From Torymus aiolomorphi (taxonomy: Eukaryota; Arthropoda; Insecta; Hymenoptera; Torymidae), in NCBI GenBank assembly GCA_036365515.1, contig CM070876.1, positions 95,117,300-95,181,299 of the forward strand: a stretch of 64,000 bases of DNA. Direction: 5' to 3'. Below the pieces are notes generated by a model that was given only the letters and a program-made list of their open reading frames with translations, did not search any database and had not been told where the DNA came from. The position numbers were made by a program, and so were the translations under genes. This document shows positions 33,330-44,700 of this stretch, in pieces. Position 1 is the first letter of the stretch. Each line of letters begins with the position of its first letter.

Positions 33330-34400
33330 ATTTCTTTAAATGAAAGAAATTTTTTTAAATGATGGAAATTTACTGTAAATGAAAGAAATTTTCTTCAAAC
33401 TATGAAATCGGAGTCTCTATTGTTAGAAATATAATTTTGATTGAATGAAATATTTACTTGTTTTGATAGCGGAAACTTCAAAATAAAAAAATATTTTTGT
33501 ATTGAAAAACCCCGTTTCTTGCCGTAAAGAAATATTTTTCTAAATGAAAGAATTTTTCTTCAAACCATGAAATCGGAGTCTCTATTGTAAGAAATATAAT
33601 TTTAATTGAATGAAATATTTTTTTGTTTTGATCACGGGAACTTTAAAATAAAAAAATATTTCTTCTATTGAAAAAGACGGTTTCTTGCCGAAAAGAAATA
33701 TTTTTCTAAATGAAAGAAATTTTCTTCGAACCATGAAATCGGAGTCTCTATTGTAAGAAATATAATTTTGATTGAATGAAATATTTTTTTGTTGTTATTA
33801 CGGGAACTTTAAGATAAAAAAAATATTTCTTCTATTGAAAAAGACGGTTTCTTGCCGTAAAGAAATATTTTTCTAAATGAAAGAAATTTTCTTCAAACTA
33901 TGAAATCGGAGTCTCTATTGTTAGAAATATAATTTTGATTGAATGAAATATTTACTTGTTTTGATAGCGGAAACTTCAAAATAAAAAAATATTTTTGTAT
34001 TGAAAAACCCCGTTTCTTGCCGTAATGAAATATTTTCTAAATGAAAGAATTTTTCTTCAAACCATGAAATCGGAGTCTCTATTGTAAGAAATATAATTTT
34101 AATTGAATGAAATATTTTTTTGTTTTGATCACGGGAACTTTAAAATAAAAAAATATTTCTTCTATTGAAAAAGACGGTTTCTTGCCGTAAAGAAATATTT
34201 TTCTAAATGAAAGAAATTTTCTTCGAACCATGAAATCGGAGTCTCTATTTTAAGAAATATAATGTTGTTTCAATGAAATATTTTTTTGTTGTTATTACGC
34301 GAACTTTAAAATAAAAAAATATTTCTTTTAATGAAAAAAACGGTTTCCTGTCATAAAGAAATACTTCTTTCAATGTAAGGCATATAATACCAAGTTAACG
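33330..34400. repeat. 166-bp satellite in a duplicated three-unit array
   Basis: GAAATCGGAGTCTCTATT recurs at 33404, 33569, 33735, 33902, 34065 and 34231 (163-167 bp apart). Units 1 and 4 share TACTTGTTTTGATAGCGGAAACTTC, units 2 and 5 share GATCACGGG, and units 3 and 6 share GTTGTTATTACG. The array is therefore two copies of a 496-498 bp higher-order unit of three monomers. Confidence 0.9.
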
Positions 34401-34559
34401 CAATATTTTATTCATATAAAGAAATATTACTTTCATTTAAAGAAATATTGTTATTCATTCAAAGAAATATTTGACCGATTGCCCACAATGACACGATTTC
34501 TTTCATTCAAAGAAATTTGCTTTATTTCTAAGAAATATTTTTCTCTGTGCACACATTAA

Positions 34560-35149
34560 TACCAGCGTGCGTGCCGTCGCCCCAAGTTGTCACGAGAGAG
34601 CGAGAGAGATAGAGCGAGCGTAGTACGCGAAAAAGAACATGTGGTGGCACTTTGTCGCGGGGACTTGAGGGCTTGTTCGGTCGTCGGCGTGCTGAGCTCG
34701 GCCACTCCATTGTGGACCGCAGCACGCACAGGAAGCAAAACTGCAATCCGTCTACGCATATGTTCTGCGCTATAGTTCGCACGAGAGTCGTAGTTGCTGG
34801 ACCGTTGTTCATCGTGTGCGAGAGTCATTGTCGCCGGCGATCTGAGTGTTTCTGCCGCGACCGGCTGCTGTACTAAGCTGCCTCCTCGAGAGCCACGCAG
34901 TCGGCTTCAGAACACGGGAGTCACCGTAGCATCAGAGGCGTGAGGTGCCTCAGTCACTGCAGCTACCGAGACGCCGCTGACGCGCTCGATCACACCTTGT
35001 CATCATCAGCGAGACACCCTCTCCAACGAGTATTACGGCAGGCACCGTAGCTACCGAGATGCTGCCGACGCGCACGACTACGCCTCACCGTCACCAGCTA
35101 GACGCCATCTCCGACGAGCATCACCGGCGCCGTCTCCAGCTTTGAGCTG
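34560..35149 (+). other. GC-rich exon-like block ending in a consensus splice donor
   Basis: A sharp GC island in AT-rich surroundings with few in-frame stops ends at GAGCTG|GTAAGTT (donor GT at 35150). It contains two related units of about 90 bp (near 34958 and 35048, each with CTACCGAGA and GACGCGC). No TATA box or convincing start codon was found. It might be a 5' non-coding exon of a host gene or part of an unrecognised element. Confidence 0.4.
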
Positions 35150-35516
35150 GTAAGTTGAGAGCCGCGTACACGTCTTATGCTCTCTCCCGCATCGCGTGTC
35201 TTTGTTTGAATTGTAAAGTTATCGAAACCATTACTAAACTGCGTAAATTGTACCGAAACTTTGCTCGCAAACTCGCGTCTGTATCCACGTCCCATTCATG
35301 CCCCACCGCAACTGCCCGGTTATTATGTCGCGTTGTATCGTTATGTAACATAATTTAGGATATTAGTTAGGTTGCTGGGAATGTACCAGCTGACGCTCAA
35401 CATAAACAATATTATAAATTTGGTTGATGATGCAGCTTATGGTCAACGTCAGGATAATGTGTGAATTTCGACTGTGATGACCAATTTTCTACCAGGGTTT
35501 CTTAAATAAATGAAAC

Positions 35517-35552
35517 GACGTTTCGGACACCTTTTTCTGTGTCCCTCTTCAG
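35517..35552 (-). ncRNA. Hammerhead ribozyme motif of Penelope-like element
   Basis: The minus strand reads CTGAAGA, a 7-bp helix (GGACAC with GTGTCC, loop AGAAAAA), GAAA, then CGTC. This is the hammerhead core CUGANGA - stem II - GAAA - short stem III - (N)UH with C as cleavage base. Very short stem III, as in ACGU here, is what has been described for hammerheads in Penelope-like elements. It sits at the outer end of such an element. Stem I is weak, so activity of the monomer is uncertain. Confidence 0.7.
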
Positions 35553-35711
35553 GTAATTTTGTTATTAAGTCAACTAAGCGTACTTGCGGGAGACAATCCG
35601 CTTCGTCATTACGCGCCTAACTAAAAGATTGGCTTCATCGATGTGTACGGAGTAACAGCCCGTAGGATGATCCATGAGACAAAAACTATCGCGTGACTTT
35701 ACTAATCGCAC

Positions 35712-37607
35712 TCTCACCTCATATTAGTCTTTTCTTTAAATTGCATTCCTTATCGAGTATAGTCATATTAACAAAGTCAAAGGCGTGATTGTATTCTTCC
35801 ATATGTTGATTAATGACGTAATGTTCTTCAGATTTTTGAGTATTACGTATATGTTCATTTATTCTCTGTTTTAGTTGTATTTTAGTTTCACCAACATATG
35901 TAGCATCACAATCACGACAACCAACTTTGTAAAAAACGTTAGTTTCATTGATTTTATCGGTTTTTTCTTTATCCCTTATAATAATGTTATTAAGATCGTT
36001 AACAATTTTTGGAACAGTTTTTATATGATGTGGTTTTTAAGTGTACTCAATTTTCTCATAGACATTGGATACAAATGGTAATCATATTGTTCTCAAGTAT
36101 CTATTCATACTCATATATTTATTATTATTATTAGTGTTATTATCATTATCTGTATATTTAAATTTATCTAATCTTCTTTTTATGTTAACATTAATAAACT
36201 TGGTACGGTAGGCATTGTCTATGAGAAATTGTTTTACAATTTTAATATTTTATTTATGGAATTCTTGATTATTAAGAAGGATCGCCTTATTCATTAATAT
36301 CATAGTTCTTTTTTGACTAACATGGTGGCCAGAATTGAAATGTAAAAATCTACCTTAAATAGTTTTTTTCTGATATCAATCTGTAGTGATTCGACTCGAA
36401 TTTTGTATTAACGATATTTTAAGAAAGTTAATCTTGCTATCTTTTCCAATCTCATGAGTAAACTGTAACCTGTCATGGTAACTATTAAATGTATTAATTA
36501 CTTGTTGGAGTTTATGTCTTAGTATACACATTACGGTATCATCAACTTATCGATAAATTTTTGCCATCCCACTGAAAAACGGTATTTTGCATTAAAAAAC
36601 TAACTGCTTGAATGAGATCACTTAATGGCATGTTGTATTTTTGTCTAATTACATGGTAACGTTTTTCAATACTTTTAGTCAAGAAACAGCATGGAACATT
36701 ATTGAATAAAGATACGACGTTGAAAATATAATGATATAAGTATATAATCTGGCGGAACATCACAGTAACGTATTTTGTCAATTAGATCTAGACTATTTTT
36801 AACATATGAGCGTGGTTTGCGGATACTACATGTTATGATAATCTTTGCTAATTTATAAGTTGGACTATTTATTGGACCATATATTTTAGGCAAACAAGTA
36901 TCTGCTAACGTGAGTTGATTTTTGTTATATTTGCGTTCTAAATATTCTAGATCATTCCATTTTCTTAGGATATTACGTGTAGCTTTCTGCAAGTTTCTTA
37001 AAGGATTGCGTTACACAACTGTGTATGTATATTGGTCAAAGAGAAGATTGTTCATATTATCGTTATATTTGTCTACGTTCATGGCTACTGAGACATTGCC
37101 TTTGTCTGCTAAAGTAAAAAATAGGTTCGTATTGTTTTTAAGAAACTATTTTGTTTTTATCAACTTCTGTGCAAAAACTATTTCCTCCTGTTTAATATCA
37201 AAACTTTTTTTCATGTAAGATTCTATGTTGCTAGTAATATTTTTGCGGATGATATTTTTTGATTCATCAGTGAAAACGTCCAGTTCTAATAATTGTTCCA
37301 CATTCTTGACTAATTCTATGCTGTTTTGTATACTTAAGTTGTTATTATTATTAAATTTTTGTCCGAGAGACACCGTTTCAACGACATCAACAGAAATGTC
37401 TGTTCTAGTGAGGTTAACAAACCATTTTTTATGATTACTTGTATATTTAGAACAATCGTTAGAACAAGAATTGTTGTTTATACTTTTGTTTTTAATTTAC
37501 ATTTATATAGTTTATCAAATTTTTCTTTGTGTTTCAGCTCTAGTCTATTTTTCATGTTATTGCATCTAATGTTTTATCTATTATTAAACTCATCTACAAT
37601 ATCTTGA
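35712..37607 (-). pseudogene. Penelope-like element: RT and GIY-YIG endonuclease
   Basis: On the minus strand 37373 onward shows LADKGNVSVAMN (near 37110), LPKIYG, YKLAKIIITC, VKNSLDLIDKI and VSLFNNVPC of Penelope-type RT, then QWDGK (36542 area) and, in another frame, VDDTVMCILR with INTFNSYHDRLQF. The stretch between QWDGK and VDD, which should hold the PMGSPLS region, is deleted. The GIY-YIG-type nuclease follows (VFYKVGCRDCDATYVGETK, 35943 on, ending 35712). Many stops and frame changes exist. These elements use the RT with the nuclease to insert into the genome. Confidence 0.82.
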
Positions 37608-37624
37608 AATATCGTTAATAGGAA

Positions 37625-38429
37625 ATTCCAGTCAAATCACTACAGATTGGTATCGGAAAGAAACTTTCTCAGGTAGATTTTTGCATCTCAATTCTAGCCA
37701 CCCTGTTAGTCAAAAAAGAGCTATGATATACACATTAGTGGATGAAGCGATCCTTCTTGATAATCAAGAATTCCATAAATAGAATATTAAAATTGTAAAA
37801 CAATTTCTCATAGACAATGCCTATCCTAACAAGTTTATTAATGTTAACATAAAAAGAAGATTAGATAAAATTAAATATACAGATAATGGTAACAACACTA
37901 ATAATAATAATAATTATAGGAGTATGAATAGATACTTGAAAACAATATATACACCATTTGTATCCAATATCTATGAGAAAATTGAGTACACTTAAAAACA
38001 ACATCATATAAAAACTGTTTCAAAATTACTAACAATCTTAATAACATTATTATAAGGGGCAAATAAAAAACTGACAAAATCAATGAAACTAACGTTGTTT
38101 ACAAAGTTCATTGTCGTGATTGTGATGCTACATATGTTGGTGAAACTAAAAGACAACTAAAACAGAGAATAAATGAACATATACGTAATATTCAAAAATC
38201 TGAAGAACATTACGTCATTAATCAACATATGGAAGAGTACAATCACGCCTTTGATTTTGTTAATACGACTATACTCGATAAGGAATGCAAGTTAAAGAAA
38301 AGACTAATATCTGAAGTGATAAATATTAAAATGCAGAAAAACCCTATAAACATAAAAGACTATACAAAAAATCTTAGTCAACATTATGATAGTGTTATTA
38401 GTAAATGGAAAAATCAAACTTATCGGTAG
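37625..38429 (+). pseudogene. Inverted partial copy of the same Penelope-like element
   Basis: The plus strand repeats the C-terminal RT region and the nuclease (CRDCDATYVGETKRQLKQRINEH near 38115-38180, then an intact helical tail ending at 38429). 37670-38430 is the reverse complement of about 36390-35700 with modest divergence, including the same IDNAY-KFINVNIKRRL segment. Inverted partial copies joined like this are typical of Penelope-type insertions. Confidence 0.82.
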
Positions 38430-39067
38430 TTATTTGTCATTAGTTTTCTCTTTAAGGTGATGTGATACCCTGATTTCAATATTTTTTAAATCAACATTCA
38501 AACTTTTATTTGGAAAAAGACGATTGTCAGGCGCTCCAGGCACGTAAACACTATATTCAGAAATTTTTTTGAGCGATTCTATTAGTATTTTCGTTAGCTG
38601 TGCTCGTTTTAAAAATAGGTCAATTGCAGGTTCCTGCTTACCGACAGTACGGTTTTTATTTAATTAAATAAACTCTGATCATTTTTTTGGAAAAACACGT
38701 CTGTCAGGCGCTCTGTGCTATTGAATAGATTGTCGTAGCCTACCGGGATTAACAGTAGCTTTACTATTTAAATTTTAAGTGATTTATATGTTTTTAATTA
38801 TTACTGTAATGTTCGCATACAAATTAAGATATAATGTCTTCTGGTAGCGTATGAACCAAAAAACTCTACCGACAAGTAACTACTTAAACCTATTAGCTTC
38901 TGTGCAATTTTCTCTTTTTATAATTGTTAATACCTTTGTTTTTAAATAGTGCGTCGTATCAGGACTGGTGTTAATAGTGCATATATGTGATTTTCATGTA
39001 ATTGGTTACGAAACTGATATCTTATATTCTCAACATCTTTTTCACATTGTTATGAACGAGGTTTAGC
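38430..39067. other. Non-coding end of the inverted Penelope copy
   Basis: AT-rich. GTCAGGCGCTC occurs twice (38527 and 38707) in partly repeated context. No gene seen. Confidence 0.45.
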
Positions 39068-39102
39068 CTGATGAGGGTGGCAAACTAAACCACCTAAACG
39101 TC
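39068..39102 (+). ncRNA. Second, degenerate hammerhead motif
   Basis: The plus strand reads CTGATGA, stem II (GGTGG with CCACC, loop CAAACTAAA), TAAA, CGTC. It matches the hammerhead core except that the invariant G of GAAA is T, so it should not cleave. It is the mirror partner of the motif at 35517-35552. Confidence 0.6.
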
Positions 39103-39184
39103 GTTTTTTACAATAAAGATTGTTCACCAAAATCAATTAAACAACTCTTTACAAAATTTATTGTAGACGAATTACCAAATTTCT

Positions 39185-39712
39185 AAAATGCATAGAGGTA
39201 TTCACGGTGAAACTTTGGATAATATAATATTAGGTCAACTGCCAAAATGAATTATAATCGGGTTTTATTGAAAATGAAAAGGCTTTCAATAGCGATCGAG
39301 CTCTAAATCCGTTTAACTTTGAAAATTTTAATATAAATTTTCTATGCTTATACGTTGACGATGTGCAAATACCTTCTAAAGCGCTACAATCTAATTTCGA
39401 AGCTAGCAAATTATACATTGATACTTATCATACGTTAATTTCTGGAACAGGTGTACATTTTTTTAACGACGGTAACCAAATCTCGCGTGAATGGTATCCT
39501 AATGGCTATTGTCTTTTCGAATTTGATTTAACTCCCGATCTATCGGCTAACGAATGCACTCATTGGAATTTGATTAAGCATGGTAGCGTCAGATTAGATA
39601 TACGATTCGCTGAAGCATTAGCCAATACTGTAAATTGTATTGTCTATGCTGAGTACGATAATATTTTGGAAGTAGATACATGCCGTCAAGCTAATGTAGA
39701 CTTTAGTGGTTA
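39185..39712 (+). pseudogene. Polinton A: major capsid protein, C-terminal fragment
   Basis: The frame 39363-39713 closely parallels the last part of the capsid protein at 48861-47542 (DAYHTL/DTYHTL, FGTGVHY/SGTGVHF, NLTPDLSA/DLTPDLSA, CIIYAEYENILE/CIVYAEYDNILE). Upstream (39185-39360) homology continues across a TGA and a frame change. The N-terminal two thirds are absent. It belongs to a second, inverted Polinton copy. Confidence 0.82.
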
Positions 39713-39821
39713 AAATAACGAAGTGCAGATGGCGCTGTCGTACTACATATACGTGGAAGATTTGTTTTGTGGTAGCCAGTACGTTCGAGTGGTGATCGTC
39801 ATTGTAAGCTACATAAAAACG

Positions 39822-40355
39822 ATGGATTTATTTATAGATATTCAATGTCTCAAAGATACTGACCATAACAATGAACCTAAGAAAATCGCTCTTGTTGCTC
39901 TTAATGGTGATTTTCATGGTCATTGGTTAGTGGCTCCGATGGCTTGTGTAGATGATTTGAGCGACGAAATCAGAAGATAAAATAATTAGTTAACTCATCA
40001 TTGTAACGGCATTAATTACTTGGAAGGGGAACTTGATTCGAAAGTATTTCATAAAACTCTGCAAGATTTATCGAAAAGGGCACGAAAAATTTACGTTAGA
40101 GGTAACAAAAAGTGGTCCATACTTCATAAAATTATAGCAAACGAAATTAATTTGGAGTATGACGTAGATTGTCCTCCTTTCGATAATTTATCATCTAATG
40201 TATATTGTATGCATCACGCTTTAAAATTTTCGGGTCATAAATATCGATATGCGTTAAATAACGTTTATTGTTTGAAAGGCTACTTATCTTTATGCCTTGG
40301 TTATCTAAATAAAAATTTAATTCGATCTTCACAATGGACAGTCTTCAAATATTGA
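39822..40355 (+). pseudogene. Polinton A: accessory ORF (MDLFIDIQ family)
   Basis: It begins MDLFIDIQCLKDTDHN and matches the ORF at 47431-46784 through KKIALVALNGDFHGHWL, then after stops near 39980 continues as KIYVRGN, DCPPFDNLSS, YCMHHALKF and YALNNVY. It has unknown function but is conserved between both Polinton copies and, more distantly, with 54395-53898. Confidence 0.7.
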
Positions 40356-40377
40356 AGATCCTTTCACCAATGCAGTC

Positions 40378-40852
40378 GCATACTGTGGGTGTATAACCAG
40401 CCGATCAAATCCCGCTGGTGTGGACTAAACCGACGGCATTCATCGTTAACACTGACGAGCATATCAAGCCTGGTATGCATTGGGGGTTGCATTCGTCATC
40501 GACCGATCTTCTAATGGAATATACTTTTTGGATTACCGACTTTATACCCGATAATATAAACCGCTTGCAAAAATTTGTAAAACATTTCGTTGGAACGCAA
40601 TTCAGCTTCAAAATGACGAGTCAGATGTATGTGGTCAGTATTGTATTATGTTTTTGTATTGTACGAGTCATGATTTAGGTTTCAAGAAGTCTCTCGATAT
40701 TTTTTCTGTCAACTTGGAGAAAAATGATAACGTAGTTAAACACTATGTACGCTATAAAAGTACTGACGGTAATTTCACTGGTAACGGTGGATGCTTCGTC
40801 ATATGTTTACAAAACTGCCGCTCTAAAATGTCTTTGTTGTAATATAGTTTGT
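40378..40852 (+). pseudogene. Polinton A: adenain-like cysteine protease fragment
   Basis: It is syntenic with the protease at 46895-46489. The His region (GMHWGLHS) and the Cys region (near 40615, MYVVSIVLC in one frame, with CGQYCI-like sequence in another) are in order but the frame is broken. Adenain-like proteases mature capsids of Polintons and adenoviruses. Confidence 0.55.
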
Positions 40853-41100
40853 CAGCACTTTTATTATCGCACGAAAAATGTTTTGTTGTAAGACGATACG
40901 TGTCATCGAGTTTTATAAAATCGTAGTTGTAATTTAACCGCTTTATCTACAGATGTGTAATTGTTTAGCCTTGATCGACACATACTTTACTTCTTAAATG
41001 CTTACACTTTTTAACTTCTCGCGTCATTTGAAGAGTTGTATTCAAAGTATCGCTCCAGAACCTTTCGCATCAGTCGCTTTCTGCTCGTAGAGATACTCAT

Positions 41101-41611
41101 GGCAGACATACCACGAGCTGCACATCCCTCACATCAAGTCTTTTGTACATTATACGCTTTGAATAAATCGCCTACCAAAAAGATAATTGTCGGCTTGGAA
41201 GACGACGAGATTGTCGACAAGTTCGACGACGAGCGCTACAAACCTGTGGTTCGACTAGTGTCAAATGATTTTGAAGGCGTTGCATTTTCATGTGATGAAT
41301 TTAAAACTCGTTTCGACGTTATTGATAAATATTTTCGAGGACTAGAAAATGGCTTAAAGAATCAGAAAATTTACGGCAATGGTTGGACCTTGAAATTCAC
41401 CATAAGTCATCAGTATAAAGCAATCAAAATCGAAGAAGACAGAAGGCCTGACGTTTCCCGAATCAAACGATTTCGTCATAGCTTAATAATTAAAAAAGTA
41501 ACTTTTGACTGTCTTCAAGAATTCGTTGTAAAGTCTGTTGACACGCGTCTCAAATATTTAAGTTCTATTGCGAGTAATGTGGTCACGGTTTGTTTGAGGT
41601 CATGTGTATGA
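41101..41611 (+). pseudogene. Polinton A: conserved last ORF
   Basis: From the ATG at 41101 (MADIPRAAHPSHQVFC) about 170 codons match the ORF 46275-45574: YALNKSPTKKIIVGLED with YGLNKSYTKKIAVGLEN, NDFEGVAFSCDE with DDFVGISFTVEE, KKVTFDCLQ with KKVTFDHLK. It is open over this span but cut off at 41600 where unrelated sequence begins. Function unknown. Confidence 0.65.
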
Positions 41612-41635
41612 GTCACGGTTTGTTTGGGTCTCGCC

Positions 41636-41920
41636 ATAGTGCTGCTATAACTACTCTTGTAGTTTCGCTATCGTGACACGATGGCGGATATGTCAGCCTG
41701 CAGCTCCGGCCCGACATGCAGGCAGTCGTTTAGCGAGGGTCGCTTCTTGTGCTCTGCGACAGGTTGAAGACGACGCGTATCTCGTCAGATCCATCATGCT
41801 TCAGCACTGCATGACGCGGCATGTAATACGCGTCGGCCGCCGTTCTCTCATCGTCTGGGACCCGCTCTATGTGGTCGACCTGCGTAAAAAAAATTATGTT
41901 TGGCATAAGTTCGGGCAAGG
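41636..41920 (-). pseudogene. BEL/Pao reverse transcriptase fragment
   Basis: The minus strand reads YYMPRHAVLKHDGSDEIRVVFNLSQ, then in a second frame SLNDCLHVGPELQADISAIVSR before a stop. This is the conserved start of BEL/Pao RT. About 90 codons remain between Polinton A and unrelated sequence. It is unlike the nearby BEL at 17-20 kb, which lacks RT. Confidence 0.75.
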
Positions 41921-42439
41921 TTCATGTTTGGCAGAACTTGCCCAACGAGACTTTGCCAAACTTCGATTATGTGCAGTTGATTATTTAGCTAAAGTTTTGC
42001 GGAAGTTTCGCGGGAGTTTACACAAAGTGTTGGTAAACAAGAAATAAACATTGGGTTAATTTCTCGGTACTTAATAATACGTTTGTCTGAAATTTTGCAA
42101 AACTTTGGCAAGTTCACGTAATCTTCGTCTTTACTTTGAGTAAAGTTTAGCGAATCATTGGCATAGTTAGTCTCAAATTTCTCGAAGCTTTGCAAAAGTT
42201 TCGCAGAAGTTCGCATAAAGTAGTATGAAACGTAAAATTTGTTTGTTTGCACATTTATTTAAACGTAAAAAGTTCCAATTTACTCTTATTTATTCTCTTA
42301 AAATGCTACTTTTTTATTATTTTCTAATTCGATCGCAAATTTTCTGTTATCAATAGACAAATAATGGCATATATCTTATATATCACAAATATTAATTAAA
42401 ATTAAATCATTAATGTTTTCACATTAAAAAACTACGGGC
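41921..42439. other. Spacer with repeated TTTGCAAAAGTTTCGC-like motifs
   Basis: Related motifs GTTTTGCGGAAGTTTCGC (41994) and GCTTTGCAAAAGTTTCGC (42188) and TTTGGCA words recur. No open frame of interest; possibly a degraded repeat. Confidence 0.35.
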
Positions 42440-42459
42440 ATACTAGTATGTACAAAATT

Positions 42460-43060
42460 ATTTTCAAAAGTATTTTCCGTTATGCATTTTCATATAATTG
42501 CATAGTTTTTACAATTAGCATTACATTGCACACAGGGAGAACCACAAGGGCACTTACAAATTCTAATAAATATTTGTATTATACCTATATATACGGTGCT
42601 ATCATGCATAAATTTAATAGAGGTGGAATTACTTTTCTTGCATTTTGCATAAAGCTCAGATTCGTAATAACATCTATCTTTCAAAAGTCTACTAAGATGT
42701 GGCATTTACTTTCATCAATTTCAAAATCATTATCCAATAAAACATCCAATAAAGAAGTAGGTACCCTTCGAGCTTTTACGCATGGGCCAACTGTATAAAC
42801 ATTTTCATCAATTCTCATAATTTTTCGCCTGTGTGATCAAGATTTTTCAATTTTTTGCAAAAATTTATCAGTAGCGCTATCTTCCAGTAGGTACATCTCT
42901 TTCATTTCCACTAAACACAAAAAGCTCGTAACAGCTGAACAGATTTGTAATTCCGGGTGTCTTGATCCATGTACATAACTTTTTAATGTACCATTAAAAT
43001 CTTCAAAAAGATAGCAAGAAAGTACCGGTAGTGTTCCAAATATTTGACGTCGTCTGGTAA
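42460..43060 (-). pseudogene. Fragment of transposase-domain protein of DNA transposon
   Basis: The minus strand from about 43050 reads LSCYLFEDFNGTLKSYVHGSRHPELQICSAV and LCLVEMKEMYLLED. This matches the C-terminal region of transposase-domain proteins of CACTA-like elements common in insect genomes (FE-NG-LK, VHG). After a plausible intron (acceptor CACACAG at about 42832) a second part reads MRIDENVYTVGPCVKARRV. Stops follow near 42690. Assignment is by motif memory. Confidence 0.55.
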
Positions 43061-43486
43061 GTGTTTGAGTAAGTGTATATTACAGGTGATAGATATATTT
43101 TTTACCGTACAGATGTTCAAACTCAATCAAGTACTCACAAGGAGGGACCAAAGAGTGCGGATCCTAGATTTTCATGACATCAGGTCTAAGAGGCTTCTTT
43201 TATCATAAAAAAAGGCTGTGTCAAGGCTTTTAGGCCAATGGGCTTCCTGTGAAAAGATACAGCTATGGGAAGTTTCAAATTTTAGCTGTTTTTGCTTATT
43301 TTATGATTTCACACCGATGATTGCATACAAACATATGCCCATCACTTTATATCTATCTATTCACTCTCTTGCCACCTTAAATATGATAAATACATGTTGT
43401 TTTATCAACTACAACTGTTTTATAAATTGCTTTATATTTATTAACAGGAATTTAACATCCAGATCCAGTTAAAAATAGAAATATAT
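43061..43486. other. Spacer
   Basis: No gene or repeat recognised. Confidence 0.35.
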
Positions 43487-44700
43487 ACATAATTCATCAC
43501 AACCGTCTACTTTTCCCAAATAATCTTTAATCAACATAGGAATCATTTTTTTATGTTATTCTATCTCTTTATAATTACATCTAGTTATAAATAATATGCC
43601 ACTTTTATATTAATGATTTGATATAGGAATAAATCATTAATTTTTTCGATAAAGTACAGAAGTTGGAAACTATCCATTAAAATTAGCATTCAGAAAGCTA
43701 CATATACATTTTCATAATTGACATAATAATATAATGATTACTTGAAATTTATTTTACTTACATTATTTGTATAACATTCACCTTTAGGGAATAAAATATA
43801 TCTGACAGCCGAAGTCCAATAAATATTTTGAGAGGTTAGTTGTAATACTGAAATGATACCCGACTGAAAAATCTCATGTGAGATCTCAGGTGAGAACTCA
43901 CATGAGATCTCACGTGAGATCTCACGCCAAAATCTCATCTGAAATTCTGGTCCGCGAGCTGCTAAAATCCCTTTAATGATAAAAAATCAGTTTCTGGGAA
44001 TTACGAGTCGCCTATTAAGTTACGCCACCCCCCAGATAAGTTCAAAAATCTATATTTTGAAGCGATTTAGTCTTTTTTTACATTTTTAGAAATGTTAGAC
44101 ATGAGATATCATAATAGGCGGTTCCTAATTCGCAGAAACTGATTTTTTATCATTGAAGGAATTTTAGCAGCTCGCGGACCAGAATTTCAGATGAGATTTT
44201 GGCGTGAGATCTCATCTGAGTTCTCACCTGAGATCTCATCTGAGTTCTCACCTGAGATCTCACGTGAGATTTTTCAGTAGGGTATTAATAATTTTCACTT
44301 GAATAACTTTTCAGATACATAATTCATCACAACCGTCTACTTTTCCCAAATGATCTTTAAACAACATCGGAATTATATTTCTTTATGTTATTCTATCTCT
44401 TTATAATTACATCTAGTTATAAATAATATGCCACTTGAATATTAATGATTTGATGTGGGAATAAATAATTAATTTTTTCAATAAAGTACAGAAGTTTGAA
44501 ACTATCCATTAAAATTAGCGTTCAGAAAGCTACATATACATTTTCCTAATTGACATAATAATTAAATAATTACTTGAAATTTATTTTACTTACATTATTT
44601 GTCTCACATTCACCTTTTGGAAATAAAATATATCTCACAGACGTAGTCCAATAAATATTTTACGACATGATATTAATTATTTTCACTTGAATAACTTTTC
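43487..44700. repeat. About 350-400 bp direct duplication flanking a MITE
   Basis: 43487-43833 recurs at 44313-44665 (shared blocks ATAATTCATCACAACCGTC, TTATTCTATCTCTTTATAAT, CATTAAAATTAGC). The TIR element at 43859-44282 is inserted near the end of the first copy. The equivalent site in the second copy (around 44668-44690) lacks it. Confidence 0.85.
43859..44282. mobile_element. 424-bp foldback MITE with TA target duplication
   Basis: Ends CCCGACTGAAAAATCTC and (reverse complement) CCCTACTGAAAAATCTC are inside TA at 43857-43858 and 44283-44284, as in Tc1/mariner-type elements. Inverted homology extends about 150 bp inward, through a block built from the 10-bp palindromic words GTGAGATCTC and GAGATCTCAC and then GGTCCGCGAGCTGC. 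The centre holds a non-repeated CACCCCCC stretch. No coding capacity. Confidence 0.88.

Noticed and set aside
36922..37218. Plus-strand ORFs at 35.9-37.6 kb
   Set aside because: They are antisense shadows of the Penelope-type RT.
41673..42047. 124-residue plus-strand ORF
   Set aside because: It overlaps the antisense BEL RT fragment, which has clear homology; the plus frame is a shadow.
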